Shown here in pieces: positions 10,248-19,193 of a stretch of DNA of 64,000 bases. Below the pieces are notes generated by a model. It was given only the letters and a program-made list of their open reading frames with translations, was not told the origin of the DNA and made no database searches. Location: positions 248,001 through 312,000 of the forward strand of contig OX637631.1 of assembly GCA_951802195.1 (NCBI GenBank), read 5' to 3'. The position numbers and the translations under genes are program-made. This stretch comes from Tausonia pullulans. Lineage: Eukaryota; Basidiomycota; Tremellomycetes; Cystofilobasidiales; Mrakiaceae. Position 1 is the first letter of the stretch, and the number at the start of each line of letters is the position of its first letter.

Positions 10248-12727
10248 CTAGTCCAAGAACGCCGCAACAACAGCCGCGATCTTCGTCTCCTCGTCGCTTT
10301 CGTTCTCCTCGCCAAGCACCCTCCAGAGCTCTTCGATTTGGAAGGCGTCTTCATTCGGCAGGAGTTCAATGAGCCGAGCGAGGGGGTCGGTCTCTTGGAC
10401 TGCGTGGGCGGTGGGAGGCGGCTGCGGCTCCTCATCGACGTCCATACCGTCTAGATCGACCGGGTCGCCCTCCTCTTCCAACGTGGCGGCGGGAGGGAAG
10501 ACCATCGACGATGTAGGAGCAGAGTGAAACTCTGGAAGAGCAGGAGGTTGGCTGCCATCCTGTCACGAGTCGCAACGGTCAGAATGGGACAATTGCAAGG
10601 CAAGCGAAAGTCGCTGCAAGGCAAGCAAAGGGGAAGAGACTGACTGTGATGGTGGGTATCCCCATCTCGGCGAGAATATGCCGAGCCCGGTCGACGCGCT
10701 CCATGAAGGGGAGTTCGAGACCCCCTGTCGCTCTCCTGAAGAAAGAATAATTGGAAGCGCGATCAGACTTGGGACGCAAAAGATTGAAAGAGAGAGACTC
10801 GCCAGGCATCCGCGACCACAAAAGGCATCGTTCCCGGTGGCAAATTGATGACGAGAATGTCGGGCGGCGGCGGCGTCGACTGTGGTAGTGAGTGCTGCGC
10901 CGGTGTTTGTTCCTGACCTCTCACATGATGTAAGATACGATATGACTTTACTCGCCATATGGATCAGAACGAGAGAGAGAGAGATAGAGGAAGAGTGAGT
11001 AGTGAGGTTGAGCTTACAGCAGCACCATGGCTAGTCCCTATGCCTTCAAGCGGATCAATCGGGTAAAGATGAGGCCGAGGGGGAAGAGGCTCGGCCGCTG
11101 CTGCTGGTGAAAATGATCCAGGCGACTGAGGCGGCGGCGGCCAGGGACGGTCGCCTACGCGAGCTTCGTGCTCGAGAAGATAGGCGACGTGGGCGTCCTC
11201 GTCCCAAGGTCGACCGGCACCATCACGGAGGAGGATGCTGGCAAAATCAAGCCACTTCGCGACGGCCGAGTACGTACTTGAGCCGAGGTCGGGGCCAGTT
11301 GTAAAGTTGGCCGAGGCGAGCTGGATGGTGACGAGATTTGGGAAGAGCTGCTCCCACCCCGAGGAGCGGCCGACGCAGAGCTGGCTGAGGGATTCCAGGA
11401 AGTGGTCGGTTTGCGGCCTGTCGGACTCCTCCCGGCCGAAGATAAAATGCTTGAGGAAAGGATGACCCGTCTTGAGAAACGCCTGGCAGTCGCAGTCGAT
11501 GAGGTGGAGTGAGGTGAGCGAGGTGAGCGAGGTGATAGAGTCCAAGATTGTCGAGGGGAGGTTGAATGGTTGCAGGGAAGGGGGACCGATGTTAAGGATG
11601 TTTACGTTAGATACGGATCTGCCCGGTGGAGTCGGGTGAGGAGTTTTGACCGGTGCGTCGAACTCGAGGCGGAGGTGGCGAAGCGAACCCGACACACGAC
11701 GGAGGAAGTCGGCCAGGATCATTCCATCGTCGGGCAGGACGTAGTGGCTTGAGACTGCAGGTAAAGTTTGACCTGCGAGGATCCAGCCCTCAAATAGTCT
11801 TTGTTGGGGCTCAACGAGCCTGCACGAGACGTTCATGAGCCGGAGGGATCGAATAACTCGTCCATCGAGCCGGAAGGGCGTGAACTGGGGCGTGCCTCGC
11901 GTCTCCCAGTGCTCGTCCCACAACGACACTGTCCTTACCGATGACGGGATCCGCACGGTCTCGAAATGGCCGTGGATGAGGCGGATTCCGACCCGCCGAA
12001 GCGACCCAGACTCCTGGGCGGCAGCGAGAAAGCCACCGACGGCGGGCCAGGTCGAGGCTGAGAGCTCGATGGTCTCGAGCTCCTCAAGCCCCGTCCAGGG
12101 CATGGCACGGAGCACTCCCGCGGGAGACGAAAGGCTGTGCGGCGGTATGTGCAAGCGGCAGAGCGTCTGCTGATGTCCGCTTGGCGGCGACTTGAAGAGG
12201 CAGAGGAGAGCCGCAAGATCGATGGCAGGAGGCACATATCCTTTGAGCTGGAGGAGGCCTTTCATCAGCCATGGGTGTCGATTGAAACGAGACTGGGTTG
12301 GGGCGGAGATTGCCGAACCTGGGCGTAGGCGGGCTTGACAAGCGCCCGGGGTTGAACCGCGAGCGAGTGAACGAGCGTAACAAGACGGCTCTCAGATCGG
12401 AGAGACTCCAGGAAGGCTCGCAGACCAGAGCAGGACCAGAGAACGACGTAGGCGTAGAGAGCTTGATACGCGATGGCCTGGGACCGTCGGGACGCATCAG
12501 TTCAAGCGAGTAGATTCCAACAACGACGGACTACTCGCTGAGATTGTTTTGTTGACCCTCGTCAAGGCCGAGACGGAGACTGTGCCTTCGTGATGCTCGA
12601 ATCGCGAGAGTGACCTCCAGGCGTCCTCCCCGACGAGGAAAGACAAGATGTGGAGCAGGAGCTCAGGTGCGAGCTCCTCGAACCGAGACGTCAGCGGCGC
12701 GACTGCCGGACTGATGAGTAGCTGCAT
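10248..12727 (-). CDS. F-box protein with LRR-like region (single-gene model)
   Basis: Probable substrate receptor of an SCF ubiquitin ligase. From ATG 12727 an F-box appears early: RFEELAPELLLHILSFLVGE then ALTRVNKTIS. A 73-nt intron can join this to TLYAYVVLWSCSGLRAFLES, and a 47-nt intron leads to SRFNRHPWLMKGLLQLKGYV. A long exon (about 12300-11018) follows with leucine-spaced segments such as SITSLTSLTSLHLIDCD. At 11017 a GTAAGC donor allows a 138-nt intron to the exon starting STPPPPDILVINLPPG at 10879; a GC-AG intron then gives VVADAWRATGGLELPFMERV. The protein ends in an acidic region and AAVVAAFLD. Alternatively 10958-10248 is a separate small gene starting MASK, with the F-box gene stopping near 10964. 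I favour one gene because the small one matches no family. Confidence 0.55.
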
Positions 12728-13326
12728 TCCAAGCTGTTCGAAGGAGAGGTGCAGCAGGTGGGTGGGCCTTCGGGAACGGATGTAGGGATGATGGGCGTTG
12801 GATGCAGGGTCGTTCCTGCTTGATTGAGCGCTTACTTCCTAGGGACTGAAGCCAGTAGATGGTTGTCAACTCTCCTGTTCAGTTATGGATCAAGAGCAAG
12901 GAAAGGCTTGTACGTCAGTCGGCTAGAGAAATGTTAGGGTATGGATGAGCGACGGAGAGCGTCGATGTTTCCGCAGCCACGGCCGTGACGACCAACCAAC
13001 CATGTGAAGACTTCGGGCTGAGAAGCCACCGGCTACAGGCGCGTTGGGGAGAAGCCTCGACACCAACAGCAACACGCGCGCCCGACCTTCTTTCACCAGC
13101 CTCAGCCATCTGGCATTCACCAGCAGCGACTCAACGCACCGCGCGAGACACTCCTTGGCCTAGAGCTTTAGGTCCTCCCCTCCACCTTCGTTTCACTCGC
13201 CCAGCGCGAGCGCCCAAACCCGACCCTCTCCAGTCGCGCTTCGGACTCCCTTCCGTCTTTGTTCGCGCTCTCTCTCCCCTTCCTTGCCCTCCGTCTCTCT
13301 CGCCCCTCCTCGGCCAGACACAGACC
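12728..13326. other. Divergent intergenic region between F-box gene and next ORF
   Basis: The 599 bases hold a pyrimidine-rich leader ahead of 13327 (CGCTCTCTCTCCCCTTCC-like). A longer open frame extends upstream to 12985, but its composition is Pro/Arg-rich and looks like untranslated leader. No other gene is visible. Confidence 0.4.
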
Positions 13327-13569
13327 ATGTCTGCCCACACCCAGGCCTCGCCGGCGCATCTCCAGCCATTTGCATCGACGTCCAAGGCCGGAGCGAGCCA
13401 GGCGCCGGCCTGCCCGATCTCTCATGTCGGGAACACCGTTCTCCCGGAGCACGACGAGGACGACCTTGCATTCCTCAGCCCGGACGAGCTCGCCGCGCTC
13501 ACAAAGGCTGCGGCCGTTGAGCCCGGGTCCTGGCGAGCATGGTACCGGGAACACCAGGTGCGTGCCTAG
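13327..13569 (+). CDS. Small hypothetical ORF, possibly the first exon of an unresolved gene
   Basis: An 80-residue frame opens with MSAHTQASPAHLQPFASTSK after a long pyrimidine-rich leader and ends in an acidic/helical stretch, DEDDLAFLSPDELAALTK, then PGSWRAWYREHQ. The last codons overlap a good donor (CAG then GTGCGT), so the real protein may continue into a downstream exon that I cannot place before the carrier gene starts at 13778. I recognise no family. The clean codon usage and leader argue for a real gene; the short length argues against. Confidence 0.35.
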   Translation: MSAHTQASPAHLQPFASTSKAGASQAPACPISHVGNTVLPEHDEDDLAFLSPDELAALTKAAAVEPGSWRAWYREHQVRA

Positions 13570-13777
13570 AAGAGACAGAAAGAGAGCGAGAAGGAGAGAA
13601 GAGGAGGGCCACGGCCAAGATCTCGGCCGTCTTCGGAGCAACGGGGTGTGCGAGGGGGGGTCCAGGAGAGAGCACGTCGGTCGTGTGCGGACGACATCCA
13701 GTTCCTGCATCAGCTTGCTCTCGACGTTCTCCTTCTCCCTTCCCTTTCCCCAAATACGTCTCGCGAGCGTGCCCACT

Positions 13778-15756
13778 ATGTCGCACGACTCAGCTGCCCT
13801 CCGGCCCTCCTCCGCGAGTGGCGCGCTCGTCGGCCTAGCCTTCCCTCCTGCCGGAACCAGTCAAGCCCCAACTAGGTCGTCGTTTCCCAAGGCTAACAAC
13901 CTGCCGCCGCTTTCGCCTGTGACTTCTACGACGACCTCCTCTCTCGTTGCTGCCGATGATGCTTCCTTGAAGCACTCGGTTGAGTACTTTGTCGCCGGAG
14001 GATGTGCTGGCGCTGCCTCGAGGACCGTCGTCTCCCCTCTCGAACGGCTCAAGATCCTCATGTGAGCGTCTCTCTTCCGTTCCGTGACCGGTCCGGAGTA
14101 CCGGCGGACGAGTTGACGGTTGTTCCTCATCCCCATCCTCTCTATCTTGGCCCCCTCGCTCTACTCCAGGCAGGTGCAATCGAGCAATGGCCCAGGCGCG
14201 TACCAGGGCGTCCTGCCGGGACTCGCCAAGATGTGGCAGGAAGAGGGCTTCGCGGGGTACATGAAGGGTGGGTCTCTCGTTCATTGCACCCACGCAGGCG
14301 GCCACGCTGAACACGTTTCTTTTTCTCTTCTCTTTAGGCAACGGTGTCAACTGCCTGCGGATCTTCCGTGCGTGTCGCGTTGTAGTGATGACGCGCGCTC
14401 CCCTGCGCATTCTTTCATACCCTGACTATCGCTCTGCTCTGCTTTTCTCAGCCTATAGCGCCGTACAATTTACGACGTTTGAGTCACTCAAGCGCCTCTT
14501 TACCGATCTCGACCTGGGAGGGAATCCAGATGTCAAGGGCAAAGGCAAGCACCAGCCGTTGGGGACGGGCTTCAAACTCGTTGCCGGCAGTCTCGCAGGC
14601 ATCGCTTCAGTACGTTGTCATTTCACACTTTTCGTTGAGTCGAGGATGGAGCTGATACCTGGGACAACTCAAAGGTTATGTCCACGTATCCACTCGACCT
14701 CGTTCGCTCCCGGCTCTCGATCTCGGCCGCTCAGCTGAACGGAGCTCCGGAAAGCGCAAAGCGCGAGTCTTGCCATACACCTTGGCCGCTTTGAAATTCC
14801 CGCTCACTTGTCGTTCGCACCCTGCAGGCTCGACGGGAAAACCGCTCGGTATTTGGGGCATGACGGTCAAGGTCTACACGAATGAGGGCGGCATGAAGGG
14901 CCTCTACCGGGGATCGATAGCGACCGCAGCGTGAGTCGAGAGCAGTGCAACCCTTTCTTCTGGCTCCTTGACACTGATCGACCTGTTCTTCACTCTTCCA
15001 GAGGGGTTGCTGTTAGTTTCATTCCCTCTTCCAGACCATCTCGGCTTGCACTGATTCTTTCTTTCTCCCTCTTCTCACTTCCTCAGCCCTATGTCGGTCT
15101 CAACTTTGTCTTCTACGAAAAGCTCCGACACTACTTCCTCCGACCATCTTCCCAAGGCGGTCTCCTTGACCCAGGCGAGGGCCAAGTCGCGCTCATCAAG
15201 CTCGGCTGCGGAGCCGTGGCGGGTGGCGTAAGTCAAACGATCACGTATCCGTTTGATGTGATTCGACGCAAGATGCAGGTAAGGCTGCTTTCGCTTTCTT
15301 ACTCTGTCTTGACTTGAGACTCACAAGACCTTCGGTCGTCCGTCCACAGGTCGTCGGCCTCCAACGCGCCGCCGCCGCCGCCGCCTCTTCCAACTCTGCC
15401 TCACTCATGCCCCAACCCATTGCCAAAGCGATAATCCCCGTCGGGGCCCGCGCCGCCTCAACCACCCCCACACCCGCCACTGCTGCTGCTGCTGTCAAAA
15501 CCCACGCCTACACGTACACCTCCGGCTCAGGGGCGCTCAAGCAGATCTTCATGCGCGAGGGCCTCCGAGGGCTGTACCGTGGGATCTGGCCGAACTTGCT
15601 CAAGGTTGCCCCCCAGATGGGGGTGAGCTTCTAGTGAGTCCAGCCCTGTTCGGTTGGCGTTTGTGCGTGTGGCTAAGGCTTGTTACTGATGAACGGGGTC
15701 CCATGCGCAGCACGTATGAGACTGTGTTGGATTTCCTCCAGGATCACGAGATCTGA
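13778..15756 (+). CDS. Mitochondrial carrier protein (SLC25 family, YPR011C-like)
   Basis: Inner-membrane solute carrier. Closest by recollection to yeast YPR011C, reported to carry adenosine phosphosulfate/PAPS; the substrate here is inferred. Three carrier repeats are visible. The first has VVSPLERLKIL, EEGFAGYMKGNGVNCLRIF and YSAVQFTTFESLKRLF. The second has STYPLDLVRSRLSIS and NEGGMKGLYRGSIATA, then VAPYVGLNFVFYEKLRHYF. The third has ITYPFDVIRRKMQV and REGLRGLYRGIWPNLLKVAP, then YTYETVLDFLQDHEI at the end. Each PxD/ExxR/K signature is intact. A Ser/Thr-rich leader of about 70 residues precedes repeat 1, and an Ala-rich insert sits in repeat 3's matrix loop. The intron at 14763-14827 must use a GC donor (GCGAGT) to read SAKRSTGKPLGIW. 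Confidence 0.92.
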
Positions 15757-16585
15757 GGGTCAATCAGGCGGATGAGGAGGATGAGGGGTGAGATTCCCCG
15801 GTAGAGATAGATGGGAGGAAGGACTCGAATCCCAAGGATAGAGCGCGCCATACACGAGGCTGGCCCCAGGGCAAGTAGCATTTCGGCGTGCATCTCCTCT
15901 CTGTCGCGATCTGTCCGCTAACATCTCTCTCGAACAAAAGGCGGGGTGTTTCCTCCCTCCCTGGCATGCCCTCTGAGTTGAAGCGCACGCGCTAGAGCTA
16001 GATGCCGGGCAGCGGTCCTTCATCATTCTCCGCTGTGATGGCACACTATGGATGGCTCTGTACTACTAGAACAACGTGTTATTCACCTTACTGCTCGAAG
16101 ATGACAATTGGATTCACTGCCCGACTGAATGAGCTTGTCCTTGGCCTCAAGAACAAGTTTGTCAGACCAGTCCTCCTTGCTTCTTGTTATGATGAGACAA
16201 TTTTACCTTGCAGCATTATTTGCAGCATGAAGGAAAACGGATTTAAGCACTGAGGCGGGAGCGAAAGATCCAAGACTGGCCGCAAATGTGAAAGAGCGGA
16301 AGGGTGAGTGGCGAGGGCAGAGATATAGCCTTGTCGTTTATCTTCGACTTGAATTTTCCCTCTGACGTCTCTTCCATCTTTGAGTTTTACCTTGCCGGAA
16401 CTAGGCTCTCCTTAATTTATAATTGCCCCTATGACGTCCAGCATGGTTATCCCATGTGCTTGTCTCCCGCCATGTGTAGGTGGTCTTGCCACTTTCATCC
16501 TATCTCTTCATCATCTCGCTCGCTCACAGTTCACCTTCGTTTCTTTCTCTTTGATTTCCCCCTTAATCTCCAACTTTCCCCTCAG
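15757..16585. other. Intergenic region downstream of the carrier gene
   Basis: About 830 bases, noticeably less GC-rich than the flanking genes. The final part (16480-16585) is strongly pyrimidine-rich and ends CCCCTCAG directly before an ATG at 16586, which resembles a gene leader or a 5'-UTR intron end. Nothing else is recognisable. Confidence 0.4.
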
Positions 16586-16792
16586 ATGGACGCCCACACG
16601 CCTTCCTTGGCTCAAGGACCCGAGGAAAGTCTTCGTTCTCCAGACGACGGAATCTTCCCTCCCATCGGCGCGGTTCTTACACCTATCCTGCCTACTACCG
16701 CTTTCTTCCGTTCCTTCCTCTGGCTCCACTTGGGCTTTTACACAGTCTCCCGGCTCTATCTCCCTCGCTCTGATTTGCCACCCATCTTCTAA
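16586..16792 (+). CDS. Possible small membrane protein, unassigned
   Basis: A 68-residue frame starts MDAHTPSLAQGPEESLRSPD and contains a hydrophobic stretch (FFRSFLWLHLGFYTVSRLYL) that could be one membrane helix. It follows a pyrimidine-rich leader of the kind seen before other genes in the window. A second coding-like stretch lies just downstream in another frame (LRLSSEDKPAQPNGHAHSPK, ending near 16930), so the true gene may be spliced across 16740-16830. I could not find one junction that is clearly right. No family is recognised, and it may be noise. Confidence 0.3.
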   Translation: MDAHTPSLAQGPEESLRSPDDGIFPPIGAVLTPILPTTAFFRSFLWLHLGFYTVSRLYLPRSDLPPIF

Positions 16793-17304
16793 TCTGGTCA
16801 CGACTCACGCGTGCGTTCCCTGGCCTGAACGCTCTCAGACTATCATCCGAGGACAAGCCTGCGCAGCCCAATGGGCACGCCCACTCGCCCAAGCTGATCG
16901 ATCACGCGGGACGTCCAACCAACAGGTCCTAACGAGGATAACGAGTTTGAGTTCTTGAAATGCTTGCAGACAGAAGATGTTCTTCTGTCTACCACGACGG
17001 CGGAGTGCACAGGGGAAGTTGCCAAGCGCTTTTCAAGAAGGCGGTGGCGACGAGACAGAAGTCAAGCCGAGAGCCACGACGGGATTGAGTGTGTGTGTGT
17101 GTATGTGTGATCTCAGGTGCCGAGAAGAGGAGAAAGCCACCTCCGGGAAGGCCATAAGGGCTCCCGAATACCTCAGGGATGTCATCGAAGTCGTGAAAAG
17201 AAGTGAGAAGAGAAGAGAGATGAAGGGTAGCGCCATCGGATACAATGGACCCGCGCGCCACGCTCCTAATTCCGACCAGCTGTTTGGGCAACGCCGTAGG
17301 AAAT

Positions 17305-18700
17305 TTACACAACAGTGTAAACGCGGATAACGTTGTCAGACGCTCCGGCGTAGAGGGTAGCGCCATCTGCAATACAGTGTGTGAAGATAAGTAAATGTGA
17401 TCCTGGGCCCAGAATGCAAAAGACGACGCACCGGCGGACCAGGCGAGGGAGAGGATCTCAACCTTGCCTCCGTGGGCGACCTCGGGCTTGATGTCGTCGA
17501 CGATCGACTTGGACTCGAGGTCGAAGATCTTGATGCCCGAGGAGGTGGCAGCGCAAAGCCAGTAACGGTTGGGCGAGAAGACGAGGGCGTTGACGACGTC
17601 TCCGGCCTCGAGCGAGTAGAGGTGCTTGCCGTCGTTAAGGTCCCAAAGCATGGTGATGCCGTCCTTGCCTCCGGAGGCGGCGAGGGAACCGTCGGGAGAC
17701 ACGGAGATGGTGTTGATGTAACCGGTGTGGCCGTGGTGGTTGGTCTTGAGCTTGCACTTGGAGAGCTCCCAAACCTGTGCAGCGACACGAGGGGAGAAGG
17801 AAGTCAGTAAACATGTCACTCGACAACGTATGGGCGGAGCATGAGCAAAATAGAAGGAAGTAGGAAATGTGATCAGAGATCTTGGTGATAATGAAATTCT
17901 CATAGCGGAGAGATAGTCCGCTCTGAAGTAGCAAATATAATCGATGCATCTTGTCGAGGAAGCGCAAGAACCACAACAGGAAGGAAAAACTGGTACGAAC
18001 CTTGACAACCTTGTCCCATCCGGCGGAGACGATGACGGGGTTGAGGGGGTTGGGGGAGAAGCGGACGCACGAGACCCACTCGGAGTGGCCCTCGTCCTTG
18101 ATGTCGAACTTGCACTCTCCGAGGGTGTTCCAGAGCTTGATGGTGCGGTCACGCGATCCAGAAACGATCTGGCGGTTGTCGGCCGAGAAGGAGACGGAGA
18201 GGACGTCGGCGGTGTGACCAACGAAGCGGCGGGTGGTGAGGCCGGTGTTAAGGTCCCAGAGACGGAGGGTGTGGTCCCAAGACGAAGACAGAGCGAACTG
18301 TCCGTCGGACGAGATAACAACGTCGGAGACGAAGTGGTTGTGACCCTTCAGGACCTATAAGTGGTAACAGAAGCGAGAAAGGAGGGTCAGCGGCCGAAGT
18401 AAGTGCCCAGCGCGCCAGCGACAGGGACCAAAAAAATAAAGGCGAGCAGGATGACGGACCTTCTTGGGGTAGCCGTAAGAGGTGTCGTCGCGGGTGAGCT
18501 GCCAGACGATGATGCTCTTGTCTGTGAAAAGAAGAAGGTGAAGCAAGGTCAGGAACCGCATTAACCAAGGAAGTCATGAGTAAAGACATACCACGGGAGG
18601 ACGAGAGGATGACATCGGGGTTCTCAGCCGAGGTGGCAATGGCAGTGACCCATCCGCCGTGGCCTTCGAGGGTACCCTTGAGGACGAGAGACTCAGACAT
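17305..18700 (-). CDS. RACK1: RACK1 / Asc1 / Cpc2 ribosomal WD40 scaffold
   Basis: Seven-bladed WD40 protein bound to the 40S head near the mRNA exit, acting in translation control and signalling. ATG 18700 gives [22 protein letters not shown] repeats follow in order: [75 protein letters not shown], then [20 protein letters not shown] and [19 protein letters not shown]. The last blade is split by an intron: SLAWSAD then [19 protein letters not shown]. The length of about 313 residues is typical. At least five introns interrupt it. The one at 18000-17775 is 226 nt, much longer than the others, and holds the U24 snoRNA. Divergent from the BAH gene. Confidence 0.96.
17869..17955 (-). ncRNA. snR24: U24 / snR24 box C/D snoRNA inside a RACK1 intron
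   Basis: Within the 226-nt RACK1 intron the minus strand contains the two conserved U24 guide elements in the right order and spacing. These are ATATTTGCTACTTCAGAG at the D' side, then a short hairpin (AGCGGA/TCCGCT), an ATGAGA C'-like box, and TTATCACCAAGATCT directly before a CTGA D box at 17876-17873. From memory both elements occur in human SNORD24 and in yeast snR24, which lies in the ASC1 intron; U24 guides 2'-O-methylation of 25S rRNA (C1437 and C1449/C1450 in yeast numbering). The C box is weak: the expected position reads ATGCATC rather than RUGAUGA. Ends are approximate. Confidence 0.82.
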
Positions 18701-19193
18701 GCTTGAAGAAGAAGAAAGGAGAGGTGAGGGGTAAGAAGAGGGAAGGCCAGCCAGGGCAGGCTTTTTGCATGCGAAGAGCAAACGCGAGAGGGAGAGGTTA
18801 CGTGACCGCAGCCCAGACAGATAGAGAGTGGGAGCCCTTGCCAACGCCGGCCGGGCCTTCTCAAGGTCATGCCACGCCCAACTCCGAAGGCCAGGGTGGT
18901 GAACTGAAATTGGTGGCGCTCTTCTTGCGAGCCAGGTACAGATGAGGATCACGTGTGTCCCGTCTGGATTGGGGAGAGGACGCTTGATGAGGGTGGACAA
19001 CGGCTCTCTCCGCCCCTCCTGCGCGCGCGCACAGATTCGCGCGAGCCCGTCCGCGCGAGAAGGAAAGAGCGACTCTGACCGCGCGCGCCTTCTCGTCATT
19101 TCACCCTCGACCGCTCACCCCCTTCGCTCCTTCTCTCTTCTCTCGGTCCCGACAGTAGCACCCCCGCCACCTCCTCCCTCTAGACCCGAATCA
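18701..19193. promoter_or_regulatory. Divergent promoter region between RACK1 and BAH-protein gene
   Basis: The 493 bases separate two start codons. The RACK1 side has pyrimidine-rich sequence when read on the minus strand; the other side has a CGCGCGCGCACAG-type alternating CG stretch near 19021-19035 and a pyrimidine-rich leader before 19194. No TATA box is obvious. Confidence 0.4.

Noticed and set aside
15810-15845. tRNA-like B box (GGACTCGAATCC)
   Set aside because: No matching A box, acceptor stem or anticodon arm on either strand at the right distance.
16989-18320. 443-codon minus-strand ORF at RACK1
   Set aside because: It reads through RACK1 introns; the true protein is obtained only after splicing.
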